Shown here: positions 43,998 through 53,122 of the stretch, one piece after another
Numbering within the stretch: position 1 is the stretch's first letter
Layout of the letters: every line of letters starts with the position of its first letter
Program-made: the position numbers and the translations under genes
The notes under the pieces: generated by a model
Databases searched by the model: none
The model's input: only the letters and a program-made list of their open reading frames with translations
Told to the model about the DNA's origin: nothing
From: DATAPD01 sp036265385
GTDB lineage: Bacteria > Acidobacteriota > Terriglobia > Terriglobales > Acidobacteriaceae
Assembly (NCBI GenBank): GCA_036265385.1
Contig: DATAPD010000015.1
Coordinates: 186,001 to 250,000 of the forward strand
Reading direction: 5' to 3'
Length of the DNA stretch: 64,000 nt

Positions 43998-44900
43998 ATG
44001 AGTTCTACGGGCACACCGATCCTTACGGAAGCCGAACTGAAACTGTTGCAGGCGCTCGTCTACCAGGAATGTGGAATGCATTTCGATGAGCGTCGCACAC
44101 ACTTCCTTGAAGATCGCTTGCAACGTCGTTTGCGAGAGTGCCAGCTTGACTCCTTCTATAGCTACTACCGATTGCTGATCAGCCACAACGGAAAACAAGA
44201 ACTCGCCCGCCTGCTCGAAAACCTCACCGTCAATGAAACCAGCTTCTTCCGTAATAAGGCGCAGCTAGATCTGTTTCATAAGTTCGTGCTCGAGGACATG
44301 CTCCACCGCAAGCAGGAGCGGCGCGATTTTTCTCTCCGTTTCTGGAGCGCGGGCTGCTCGACGGGCCAGGAGCCCTACACGCTGGCAATGCTCGTCACCG
44401 ACGCGCTGGCTTACTACTATTTGCGCAATCCACTGCCATTTGAGATGCCCTCGCCGAAGCCTCTGATTCCTCCACCTTGGCGGGTAGAAATCATGGCGAG
44501 CGATATCAGCTATCCCGTATTGCGCTCCGCGCAGGAAGCCACATACAGCGAGACACAGATGGCATCGGTGGAGTACAGCTATCGCCTTCGCTACTTCGAC
44601 AAAGTTGGCGACCGATACGCAGTTAAGAAGGCAGTCAAGGAACTTGTCCACATCGATTTTCACAATCTGAAGACGGAGTTCTTGCCCCAGCGTAATGACG
44701 TGATTTTCTGTCGCAACGTAATGATGTACTTCGATGAGGCAGAACAACGTCGACTGGTCGACAAGTTCTATCGTTGCTTAAATCCCAGTGGTTACTTGTT
44801 CGTCGGACACGCAGAAAGCTTGCTGGGTCTGACGGATAAGTTCCAGATGGTGCATCGAAACTCCGGAACCGCTTATCAGCGCATCGAGGGTCGTGCATGA
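43998..44900 (+). CDS. cheR: Chemotaxis methyltransferase CheR
   Basis: A 300-residue enzyme that methylates receptor glutamates with AdoMet. The N-terminal helical domain leads to LTVNETSFFRNKAQLDLF, then WSAGCSTGQEPYTLAML (AdoMet site) and FCRNVMMYFDEAEQRRLV. All CheR hallmarks are intact. The stop overlaps the cheA start as ATGA. Confidence 0.97.
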   Translation: MSSTGTPILTEAELKLLQALVYQECGMHFDERRTHFLEDRLQRRLRECQLDSFYSYYRLLISHNGKQELARLLENLTVNETSFFRNKAQLDLFHKFVLEDMLHRKQERRDFSLRFWSAGCSTGQEPYTLAMLVTDALAYYYLRNPLPFEMPSPKPLIPPPWRVEIMASDISYPVLRSAQEATYSETQMASVEYSYRLRYFDKVGDRYAVKKAVKELVHIDFHNLKTEFLPQRNDVIFCRNVMMYFDEAEQRRLVDKFYRCLNPSGYLFVGHAESLLGLTDKFQMVHRNSGTAYQRIEGRA

Positions 44901-47026
44901 AAGAGCGCAACGATGAGCGCGCCGCGGAACTGCGGGAACTGTTTTTCGAGTCTGCCGAGGGATTACTCCAAGCCCTGAACGACGGCGCCCTCCAACTAGA
45001 AAAACTGCCAGCTGATACCGAGGTTGTGCGCGGCATTCGGCGCACGGTCCACACGCTGAAGGGCGACGCAGCCGCTTGCGGATATCGTGACCTCAGCGAG
45101 ATTGCTCACAAGATGGAAGATGCTCTGGCACTGGATTCGGCCTGCAAGGATGCATCTCTAGTGGATGTGGTGCTGAATGCGGCCGATCTATTCGGTTCGA
45201 TGCTTAACGCGTACCGCCAGGGTGAGAAACCACCTTCTACGACAGCCCTCAAGAACATACTTCGCAAACTCGTGGCCAAGGCGCCGGCGGAGATAGAGGT
45301 TCTAGGCCGTAAGAGCAGCAAGAAACCGATTCCATGGACAGAGTATGAACAGCTTGCAATCACGCAGGCGCTAAATGCCGGCCGCATCTTGCATCACGTT
45401 CATGTAACGCTTGATCCGCACTGTGCTCTGCCTCTGGCGGGAAAGCAGCTCGTCCTTTCCGCCCTAGCGTCCATCGGTGACGTGCTCGCACAACATCCGC
45501 CGGCGGCAGCGCCTGTCGCCCGCACTCTTGCATTCGTCATCGCAAGTTCAAGCAGTGCCGCACAAATTGCCGCTAAGGCAAAAATTCCTACAGTCGCTTC
45601 AAAGGTGAAAGTAGAACTGTTCGATGGGCCTGGAAGCAGGGCCACACTGGCTCAAAATGACCGAATTAGCCCTCCTGAGCCTGTTGTCACTCTCGACCAG
45701 GAATCCAATCACAATGAGACTGCTGGGGCAGCCGCGGGTAGCGCACATCTGGAGAACATTTTGCGCGTTGATGCGGACCGCATCGATAACGTCCTCAATC
45801 TCGTTGGAGAGCTCATCATCGCGAAATCCATGCTGCAACAAACTCTCAACGAGCTAATTGCTGGCGACCCTCGGCACCCAGTCCGTGGGAAATTTGTGGA
45901 CGCCATGGCTTTTCAGGCGCGCGTCTTGAATGACCTTCAGCGATCGGTGATGAAGATCCGCATGGTACCGGTAGACCAACTCTTCCGGCGATTTCCGCGA
46001 CTGGCGCGGGATGTCTCGAGGCAGTGCGGCAAGAATGTGGAACTTGCAATCAGCGGCGAGCATACGGATCTCGATAAGGGGATCCTCGATACCATTGCGG
46101 AACCGCTTACCCATCTTGTGCGAAATGCCATCGGTCACGGCATTGAGACCGCTCAAGAACGGCTAGCTGCTGGAAAGCCACAGCATGGGACTGTTCGATT
46201 GAATGCGTATCACCAAGCCAACCAGGTGGTCGTAGAAATTTCGGATGACGGGCGCGGCATCGATGTCGAACGCGTGCGAGCCACAGCAATCGAAAAGAAG
46301 TTTGTCACCAGCGAAGAACTTGCTCGCCTCAATGAAACTGAAGTTTTGCAGTTGATCTTCCGCCCAGGCTTCAGCACGGCGCAAGAGATCACTGAAATTT
46401 CCGGACGGGGCGTCGGAATGGACGTCGTGCAAAGCGTGATACAGCGATTAAAAGGTAGCGTCGACGTTGATTCGAGACCGGGAAGTGGAACTACGTTCCG
46501 CCTGCGTTTGCCGCTCACGCTTGCGATCATCAAAGCAATTCTGTTCCGGGTTGCGAATCGTCTTTATGCCATTCCGCTCAACGCGGTCGCAGAAATCGCT
46601 CGAACGACAGAGTCCGAAGTCCATAAAGTGGACCACCACGAGATTCTGACTCTTCGCGAAGAAGTGCTGCCATTGGTTCGACTGGGGCGTCGCCCGCTCT
46701 CAGCATCGGGAAGCCAGAAGGACAAACTATTTGTGCTGGTCATCACTGTTGCAGAGCGCAAGTTCGGACTGATTGTGGATTCCTTGGATGGTGAAGAAGA
46801 GCTTGTCATCAAGGCTTTGGATGACCAGGCAATCTCGACGAACCTTGTAAGCGGCGCCTCCATCATGGGAGATGGCCGGGTGGTACTCGTATTGAATCTA
46901 GCCGCGATCATCGAGCAGTACACACGAGTTCGTCCCCGCAGCGGGGAAACTGTGTCCGAAATTCTGTTGCCTCATGCCGAGCGTTCTTCTCACGGAAATT
47001 CTGCCTCTGCAGGAGGACACGCATGA
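44897..47026 (+). CDS. cheA: Chemotaxis histidine kinase CheA
   Basis: A 709-residue kinase. The HPt domain carries H52 in RRTVHTLKGDAAACG. A poorly conserved linker/P2 region (~110-270) precedes the P3 dimerisation helices (DRIDNVLNLVGELIIAKS). The ATPase has VRNAIGHGIE, SDDGRGID and GRGVGMDVVQS. A CheW-like P5 domain follows. In the N box the usual Asp before His-Gly-Ile-Glu is Gly. It phosphorylates CheY and CheB. Start and stop both overlap neighbours as ATGA. Confidence 0.96.
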   Translation: MKERNDERAAELRELFFESAEGLLQALNDGALQLEKLPADTEVVRGIRRTVHTLKGDAAACGYRDLSEIAHKMEDALALDSACKDASLVDVVLNAADLFGSMLNAYRQGEKPPSTTALKNILRKLVAKAPAEIEVLGRKSSKKPIPWTEYEQLAITQALNAGRILHHVHVTLDPHCALPLAGKQLVLSALASIGDVLAQHPPAAAPVARTLAFVIASSSSAAQIAAKAKIPTVASKVKVELFDGPGSRATLAQNDRISPPEPVVTLDQESNHNETAGAAAGSAHLENILRVDADRIDNVLNLVGELIIAKSMLQQTLNELIAGDPRHPVRGKFVDAMAFQARVLNDLQRSVMKIRMVPVDQLFRRFPRLARDVSRQCGKNVELAISGEHTDLDKGILDTIAEPLTHLVRNAIGHGIETAQERLAAGKPQHGTVRLNAYHQANQVVVEISDDGRGIDVERVRATAIEKKFVTSEELARLNETEVLQLIFRPGFSTAQEITEISGRGVGMDVVQSVIQRLKGSVDVDSRPGSGTTFRLRLPLTLAIIKAILFRVANRLYAIPLNAVAEIARTTESEVHKVDHHEILTLREEVLPLVRLGRRPLSASGSQKDKLFVLVITVAERKFGLIVDSLDGEEELVIKALDDQAISTNLVSGASIMGDGRVVLVLNLAAIIEQYTRVRPRSGETVSEILLPHAERSSHGNSASAGGHA

Positions 47027-48132
47027 GCCAGCCAGTTCGCGTGCTCGTGGTGGATGACTCTGCGCTGATGCGCAAGCTCATTCCGCAGATCATTGAACGC
47101 GATCCGTCCGTTCAGGTCGTTGGTACAGCAATGGATGGTAGTTTTGGGTTGCGAAAACTTCAGGAACTAAATCCAGATGTGGTGACACTTGATCTTGAGA
47201 TGCCTGGGATGGGCGGAATCGATATGCTGAAAGCAATCATCCGGCAGCATCCTGTTCCGGTGATCGTGGTCAGTTCCCACAGTACGGAGGGGGCTTCCAT
47301 TACGCTGAAGGCGTTGGGGCTCGGCGCCTTCGACTTTGTGGCGAAGCCCAGCGATGTCTCCACTCACATGGGGGACATTGCCGTGGAGCTGATCACCAAA
47401 ATCAAAGCTGCTGCACAGTCCAAAGGAGTACGCGTCACTCCAATTCCGCCAGCACTCTACAAGAACACTGCCATCAAAGCAGATCCGGCGCTCGCAGCTG
47501 TGCCTACTCGCATCGTGGTGATCGGTGTGTCGACTGGTGGTCCGAACGCGTTGCAATATGTTCTCTCTCAATTACCAGGGGATTTCCCCGGATCGATTCT
47601 GGTCGTGCAGCATATGCCAGATGGTTTCACCGACATGTTTGCGCGTCGCCTGAACGAGACGTGCGCGATTCAGGTGAAAGAAGCGCAGTCGGGCGACTTA
47701 TTACTTCCCGGACGTGCTCTGATCTGCCCCGGAAACCGCCATCTTAAAACGAAGAAATTGCCACTCGGAAATGTGGCCATTCTAACCGATGAAGATCGAG
47801 TCAATGGGCATCGGCCGTCTGTCGACGTGCTATTCCGCAGCGCTGCCCATGAGTTTGGTCCCTTGGTAGTCGCTGTTCTCATGACAGGAATGGGCGACGA
47901 CGGAGCCGAGGGGCTGGGCGTAGTCAAGGCCGCGGGTGGAATGACCATCGCCCAAAATGAGCAATCCTGCGTGGTCTATGGCATGCCCAAGGCAGCGATT
48001 GAGCGCGGCTATGCTCTTCGGGTTGTTGCTTTAGAGGGGCTCGCCAGCACGCTGCAGGCACAATGCGCGACTGACGGAAGTAACCGTGACAAAGCCTTGG
48101 GACGAAAGGCCGCTCACGGCGGACAAAACTAG
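47023..48132 (+). CDS. cheB: Chemotaxis methylesterase CheB
   Basis: A 369-residue two-domain protein. The receiver has DD in VVDDSALMRK and D57 in VVTLDLEMPGMGG. The esterase triad lies in GVSTGGPNALQ (Ser), VVQHMPDGFT (His) and MTGMGDDGAEG (Asp). It removes methyl groups from the receptor when phosphorylated. The ATG overlaps the cheA stop. Confidence 0.97.
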   Translation: MSQPVRVLVVDDSALMRKLIPQIIERDPSVQVVGTAMDGSFGLRKLQELNPDVVTLDLEMPGMGGIDMLKAIIRQHPVPVIVVSSHSTEGASITLKALGLGAFDFVAKPSDVSTHMGDIAVELITKIKAAAQSKGVRVTPIPPALYKNTAIKADPALAAVPTRIVVIGVSTGGPNALQYVLSQLPGDFPGSILVVQHMPDGFTDMFARRLNETCAIQVKEAQSGDLLLPGRALICPGNRHLKTKKLPLGNVAILTDEDRVNGHRPSVDVLFRSAAHEFGPLVVAVLMTGMGDDGAEGLGVVKAAGGMTIAQNEQSCVVYGMPKAAIERGYALRVVALEGLASTLQAQCATDGSNRDKALGRKAAHGGQN

Positions 48133-48190
48133 GGTCATCTGGCGTCGTTTGAGACGCCGTGATAAGGCAGTACTTGCATGGGAGGTTGTT

Positions 48191-48631
48191 ATGGAGCAGT
48201 TCAACGCGGTCAAACGCAGTAAAGACGGGCAACCGGTCCGCTACCTCATTGTGGACGACTCCGTGTTTGCCAGGAAGAATCTGGCGCGGATGATCGAAAG
48301 CTTTGGGGGAAATGTGGCGAGTGAAGCCGGTGACGGTCTAACCGCAATCGCCGAGTACGATCGCACGCATCCCGACATCGTCTTGATGGACATCACGATG
48401 CCGCAGATGGAAGGAATTGAAGCGGCCGAGAAAATTGTCCGCTCTCACCCGGAAGCACGTATCGTCATGGTCTCATCGGTCGGTTATCAGGAGAACATCG
48501 TCGCCGCATTGCAACGTGGTGCTCGTCACTTTGTCCAGAAGCCAGTCAAAGCCGAGGTTCTGTATGAAGTGATTAAGTACGTGATGGGAGAAGATGGAGC
48601 AGTCGCAAGCGCAGCGAGTGTGGGAGTCTAA
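48191..48631 (+). CDS. cheY: CheY-type response regulator
   Basis: A 146-residue receiver starting at ATG 48191, with GGAGG 5 nt upstream; a frame open to 48086 runs into cheB. The acidic pair is in LIVDDSVFARK, the phospho-acceptor Asp is in IVLMDITMPQMEG, Ser/Thr in MVSSVGYQEN and Lys in FVQKPV. A ~25-residue N-terminal extension and a short Ala/Ser tail are present. It is the likely output of the pathway. Flagellar genes are not visible, so the target could be pili. Confidence 0.92.
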   Translation: MEQFNAVKRSKDGQPVRYLIVDDSVFARKNLARMIESFGGNVASEAGDGLTAIAEYDRTHPDIVLMDITMPQMEGIEAAEKIVRSHPEARIVMVSSVGYQENIVAALQRGARHFVQKPVKAEVLYEVIKYVMGEDGAVASAASVGV

Positions 48632-48633
48632 CG

Positions 48634-49134
48634 ATGCGAATGGATCTCATCCAGCCCTTTATCAATGCAGCCGATGCTGTGTTGGCGCAGGGACTCGACT
48701 GCCCCACGTCGATCGGCAATCTGAGCATGGAAGAGGAAGCGTACCGGCGCAAAGGCGTCGCGGCTGAAATCATTCTGACGGGCGACATCGAAGGACGCAT
48801 CATCCTCGACCTCGCTCCAGACACAGCGGTGCGCGTTGCCAGCCACTTCGCTGGTACTGAAGTGCAGGAGTCCGACGACCTAATTCGGGAAACAGTCTGC
48901 GAACTTGCAAACCAAATTACCGGCAATGCGGTGACGGCGTTGAACGACCAAGGCTTTCACTTCCGGGTGCATCCACCGCTCGTTCATACTTCCGAACATG
49001 GAGCGAAGAGCAGCGAGGACACCGAAGCCCTTGTGATGTGTTTCGAGACGGCGCGCGGCTGCATGTTTATGAATATTGCACTTCGCTATAACCGCCGTCG
49101 TCGTGCGGAACGCTCTGCAGCTGCCGGCCGCTGA
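48634..49134 (+). CDS. cheX: CheX-like chemotaxis phosphatase
   Basis: A 166-residue protein with the CheX/CheC/FliY catalytic motif E-x(2)-N: IRETVCELANQITGNAV. A Gly-rich start (AAEIILTGDIEGRIILDL) and beta-alpha pattern match the CheX fold. It would dephosphorylate CheY-P and reset the signal. The stop of cheY is 2 bp before it, so the pair is coupled. No CheD or CheC is in the operon. Confidence 0.88.
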   Translation: MRMDLIQPFINAADAVLAQGLDCPTSIGNLSMEEEAYRRKGVAAEIILTGDIEGRIILDLAPDTAVRVASHFAGTEVQESDDLIRETVCELANQITGNAVTALNDQGFHFRVHPPLVHTSEHGAKSSEDTEALVMCFETARGCMFMNIALRYNRRRRAERSAAAGR

Positions 49135-49144
49135 ATCTCACCTT

Positions 49145-50554
49145 CTACTGCCCTGCCAAAACGAACACAGGATTTTGAGGTGGAGGCGCACCGCCCCCGG
49201 AGCTGGTCCCGGCACTGGGCGGCGCAAAAAGAAAAGCGCTGAATTGATCAATATCGCTTCTGATTATTGCTACCCCACCAGCATCGCAACTCCCCAAATA
49301 GACTTTCGAACTGTCGGCCGAGCTCGCCATCGTCACCCGAAAGCGCGTAGTTTCACAAAAACCCTGTGCGCTTCCCGGTGTGATGGGTAGCGGCGGAATG
49401 GCAATGGTGCTGTGCAGGCTGAAATCGTTCGACAAAAACACACTTTCTTGAAAACAGACGGTCGCACTCGTTGGTTGGCCTAACGTCCCGGCAACACACG
49501 TTACAGTCTCATTGGCGTTGGAGCATGTTCCGACGAACTTGCCTGTAACATAAAAGCGACTTCCATCAGGCAAGCCACTGACATTCAAAGGCGTAACAGA
49601 TCCCGTGCACGCTAATGGTTCGTGTTTGTCAGCCACTGAGTCCACTCGCGATGCAATGGGAAAGGATGTGAGTGTGTTCAGTGTGACTGCGTGGTCTCCC
49701 GCCACACTGACGATAGTCACATTACCGGCCGCGGTGTTTGGAATGTACAACCGATTACGGTGCGAATCGTATGACATGTAATTCGCTCCCGCTCCCGCAG
49801 CCACCGTGTTCGGCACCGTGGAATCATCCACCGGATTGATCTCGAGCAACGAGCCATCCGCCTGGCTCAACACGTACACACGTCCGGAGTCGGATCTAGC
49901 GGTGACCCAGACCGGTGTTGTCACCGGAATCGATGCATTCAATGTGTGATCGATGACGTTGATCGGCGTAACAGAATTGCCGTTGGAGCTTGCTGCATAC
50001 AGTTTCCGCGTGTCAGGAGTTTCTGCCATCGAAATAGTGGTTCCAACGGACCCCGGCAGGGCTTGAATGTCGGCACCGGCGACGTTCGAGCCATTCACAA
50101 ATGCGACCGAAGGCGGAGACGAATTCCGACCGCTGCCTCCCACATAGAAGGAAGTCGTCTCGGTCGTAGTGACAAAACTTGGATTGAAACCACTGGGAAG
50201 CACCACGTCCGCGATTTTCGCGATGATGCTAAATGTCGACGCTGGGACGAAGATGCTCGCGGTATCGCTAAGGGAGTTGGCGGTCAAGACACGCGTCCCG
50301 GTTCCGTTCAGCGAAGCGTGTTGAGGTTCAATTCCAAGCGGGATGACTCCCATGTTCGTATCACCAGATACATTCACCTGCATGCCTGTGCCTTTGCTCA
50401 ATCCGTTATTGCTGATGACGAAAGCATTGTGGGCAGGCTTAGGATCAGGCGTTGGCGGTGGGTTTGGGATGACTACCGGGCGATAAACATCACCGCATCC
50501 GCTCATAATCAATGCGACTACGGCCGCGACGCTTAGTTGCGCAAACTTCCTCAT
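49145..50554 (-). CDS. Outer-envelope lipoprotein with beta-propeller repeats
   Basis: A 469-residue protein. The ATG at 50554 has GGAG upstream. The signal peptide ends in a lipobox (AALIMSGCGDV: Cys about residue 20). Repeats such as PDTRKLYAASSNGNSVTPIN and DSHRNRLYIPNTAAGNVTIV are YncE/WD40-like propeller blades. A Ser/Gly-rich tail ends the protein. It resembles acidobacterial secreted propeller proteins of unknown role. It is convergent with the chemotaxis operon and 10 bp away. Confidence 0.8.
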   Translation of the reverse strand: MRKFAQLSVAAVVALIMSGCGDVYRPVVIPNPPPTPDPKPAHNAFVISNNGLSKGTGMQVNVSGDTNMGVIPLGIEPQHASLNGTGTRVLTANSLSDTASIFVPASTFSIIAKIADVVLPSGFNPSFVTTTETTSFYVGGSGRNSSPPSVAFVNGSNVAGADIQALPGSVGTTISMAETPDTRKLYAASSNGNSVTPINVIDHTLNASIPVTTPVWVTARSDSGRVYVLSQADGSLLEINPVDDSTVPNTVAAGAGANYMSYDSHRNRLYIPNTAAGNVTIVSVAGDHAVTLNTLTSFPIASRVDSVADKHEPLACTGSVTPLNVSGLPDGSRFYVTGKFVGTCSNANETVTCVAGTLGQPTSATVCFQESVFLSNDFSLHSTIAIPPLPITPGSAQGFCETTRFRVTMASSADSSKVYLGSCDAGGVAIIRSDIDQFSAFLFAPPSAGTSSGGGAPPPQNPVFVLAGQ

Positions 50555-50764
50555 CCACACTCCGAAGGATCAATGCGTTTGGAAACTTGTAATTTTAACG
50601 ACTTGTGAGCAGATGCGCCACTTGCAGAACGACGGGCACGCCGATCGCACCTTGCAGGGTACGATGCGCGGAACACGGCGGCGGTCGCCTTTCGTGATGT
50701 GAGGTAGGAAAAGCTTAGGCCGAAAATATGCCTACAGCAATTTGGGCTATTCGAATTTTCTTAC

Positions 50765-51595
50765 TCAGGCACGCCCTCGTTTTACCTTGGCGCTCGACGC
50801 GTGAGAGGTTGCGGCAGGTTTCTTCTTGCCTTCCGTCTCGGCTAAGCTTTGCTTTAAGGCTGCCATAAGGTCGATCACCGGGGCCAACTTCTTCGGCTTT
50901 TCGACCTCGGCGATCTCGCCGCCTTCGAGCTTCGTTTCAATCAACTGCTTCAAGTTCTCTTGGAATGTATCGTGATATTTTTTGGGATCCCACTCATCTG
51001 CGAGCGCCTCAATCAGTTGGTGAGCGACTTTAACTTCTGCGTCCTTTAGATTGACGTCTGGAGCTCCGAACCCTTCCACTTTCCGCACTTCTTCTTCGTA
51101 ATACATTGTGTGCAGCATCAGTCCGCCTTCGTGCGGACGTAAGAAGACGGTGTACTCCCGGTTGTGCATCGTGAGTTTCGCGATGGCAACGTATTCGCTT
51201 TCCTCGAGTGCCTTGGTCAGAAGCGCGTACGGTCGGCGTCCTGCTTCTTCGGGCAGCATGTAGTAAGACGATTCGAAATAGACGGGGTCGACTTCGTTCG
51301 TCTTGACGAATTCTAAGATTTCCATGGTCTTCGCCGTCTTAGGTTCGATCTTCTTGATCTCCTCGGGCTCAATAACGATGTACTCGCCCTTGCGGTACTC
51401 GTACCCCTTTACAATGTCGCTGCGATCAACAACCTGGTTATCTGCCGGACAGTAGTATTGCTGCTTGATCCGCTGCTTATCGGTGCGATGCAACATGTTG
51501 AAAGAAATTGTCGAACTGCGCGCACCGGAGAATAGCCGTACCGGCATCGAGATGAGTCCAAACGTCAGATAACCCGACCAGACCGAAGCTGCCAT
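50765..51595 (-). CDS. ku: Ku protein (non-homologous end joining)
   Basis: A 276-residue bacterial Ku. It starts MAASVWSGYLTFGLISMPVR, the family opening, and has LHRTDKQRIKQQYYCPADNQ and YVAIAKLTMHNREYTVFLRP. The longer open frame (to 51730) adds residues that match no Ku. The C-terminal extension is Lys/Ala-rich (about 240-276), as in other bacterial Ku proteins, and likely binds DNA. Ku binds double-strand ends and recruits LigD; no ligD gene is in the window. Confidence 0.95.
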   Translation of the reverse strand: MAASVWSGYLTFGLISMPVRLFSGARSSTISFNMLHRTDKQRIKQQYYCPADNQVVDRSDIVKGYEYRKGEYIVIEPEEIKKIEPKTAKTMEILEFVKTNEVDPVYFESSYYMLPEEAGRRPYALLTKALEESEYVAIAKLTMHNREYTVFLRPHEGGLMLHTMYYEEEVRKVEGFGAPDVNLKDAEVKVAHQLIEALADEWDPKKYHDTFQENLKQLIETKLEGGEIAEVEKPKKLAPVIDLMAALKQSLAETEGKKKPAATSHASSAKVKRGRA

Positions 51596-51820
51596 TTTTA
51601 GCCCCAGAGGAAGCGCTTTCGCTGCGCTTCGCGCAAAGCCTTTAGAGTGTAGCTTACAAAAAAGACACGGTAACTCCAGCACTGACAGGAGTATCACAAC
51701 GTAAAGCCCTAGATGATGTGTGCCACCCATCGATAGGCCTAGTAATCGTGGCTTAACTTCCTGTCTTCGGGGCCATTATTGGCATGTCCGTGTTACCTTC
51801 CACGCTGGGCTGCTTGGGTC

Positions 51821-52582
51821 ATGAGCTATCTCGCATATTTGTTTCCATTTAGTTGGATTGGAGCCAATCCTTCTCGACTGGCAATTGCAGGCGTCGTAAC
51901 TCTACTATTCACAGCTCTGGCGCGACTCGTGCGCGGCGTTACTCCTTCGGGCAGTGTTGTCGGTGGAATCATTTGCTTCTGCATGTTCCTTGCAATTGGG
52001 CCGATCGGCATTGCCACCTTGGTATTGGTGTTCGCGCTAACGTGGTTATGTACGCGTCTTGGCTACCGGCGGAAGCAACAGCTAGGGACAGCCGAACAAC
52101 ATGGTGGGCGTAATGCTGCCCAGGTCTTGGCTAATCTCAGCACAGCAGCGGCGTGTGCTTGTCTCTATGCGTCACTCGGCCAATCAGTTTTTGTGCTTGC
52201 CTTCACGGCTGCGCTCGCCGAAGCAGCGGCCGATACGGTCTCCAGTGAATTCGGTCAGGCGAATTCCAGGTCTGCGCGATTAATCACGACCGGCCAGCTA
52301 GTGAATGCTGGCACAAACGGCGCGGTCAGTTTTCCAGGATCGATTGCCGGCATAATCGCGGCTCTCATCGTTGCCGCAGTGCCGTTCCTTGGGAAATTGA
52401 TTCCCTTTCATGGCTTTGGCATCGCGTCACTAGCAGCGCTGTCCGGGATGTTCTTCGACAGCTATCTCGGGGCACTATTCGAGCAGAAAGGCAGGCTCAC
52501 TAACAATGCAGTTAATTTTCTAAGCACGTTGTCGGCGGCCACAGTAGCGGCGTTGATCTGGATATCAATTGGTGGGCACTGA
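51821..52582 (+). CDS. DUF92 family membrane protein
   Basis: A 253-residue integral membrane protein. The core AEAAADTVSSEFGQ with ALAEAAADTV and the C-terminal GMFFDSYLGALFE are DUF92/TMEM19 signatures; some homologues take part in phosphatidate or phytyl-type polyprenol metabolism. I chose the ATG at 51821; a TTG at 51779 is in frame without added homology. The stop is 3 bp from the convergent mreD stop. Confidence 0.85.
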   Translation: MSYLAYLFPFSWIGANPSRLAIAGVVTLLFTALARLVRGVTPSGSVVGGIICFCMFLAIGPIGIATLVLVFALTWLCTRLGYRRKQQLGTAEQHGGRNAAQVLANLSTAAACACLYASLGQSVFVLAFTAALAEAAADTVSSEFGQANSRSARLITTGQLVNAGTNGAVSFPGSIAGIIAALIVAAVPFLGKLIPFHGFGIASLAALSGMFFDSYLGALFEQKGRLTNNAVNFLSTLSAATVAALIWISIGGH

Positions 52583-52585
52583 TGC

Positions 52586-53122
52586 TTAGGCGCGTTGTTT
52601 GAATCGGTCGAGCAGGAAAAAAAGAAAGACACCCAGGAAGGCATTGGCCAGCGCAGACCCGACCTCATGCTGCCAATTCCACGCTAATGTTAAGCGGACC
52701 AATCCACGCGCAACGAGTATGTAGATGATCTGATGCAGAGTGTAGAAAACGAGGACAACAAGAAACCGGGCTCCCGCATTTTCCACATCCAGCCTGATGC
52801 CGAGCGAAGAAGCACTGTAACCCACAATAGTTTTGGCGATTCCATAAATACCAATCGGCTGATGCGTCAGAGAATCTTGCAGAAGGCCAATGATGCCGCC
52901 AGTCAATAGCCCAGCCACCTGGCTTCGTCGCGCCATTGCAAAAAAAATAGTTACCAGGAGAGGTAGATCAAAAATGGAAAAAAAGTGGAAATGCAGTGGC
53001 AAGTAGGCCTGGAGAAATACCGCTACTAACGGTACGGCGATGGTCACCGGAACACTGAACCGATAAACCTCGACTTGCTCGCCGGACGTGTAAGTGATGG
53101 GCACGCTATTGTGGTGGAGCAC
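52586..53122 (-). CDS. mreD: Rod shape-determining protein MreD
   Basis: A 178-residue membrane protein with about five helices. The GTG start lies 17 bp inside the end of mreC. Motifs QAYLPLHFHFFSIFDLPLLV and GGIIGLLQDSLTHQPIGIYG fit MreD. It forms the elongasome with MreB and MreC. No PBP2 (mrdA) or RodA gene follows: the next gene downstream is on the other strand. Confidence 0.92.
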   Translation of the reverse strand: MLHHNSVPITYTSGEQVEVYRFSVPVTIAVPLVAVFLQAYLPLHFHFFSIFDLPLLVTIFFAMARRSQVAGLLTGGIIGLLQDSLTHQPIGIYGIAKTIVGYSASSLGIRLDVENAGARFLVVLVFYTLHQIIYILVARGLVRLTLAWNWQHEVGSALANAFLGVFLFFLLDRFKQRA

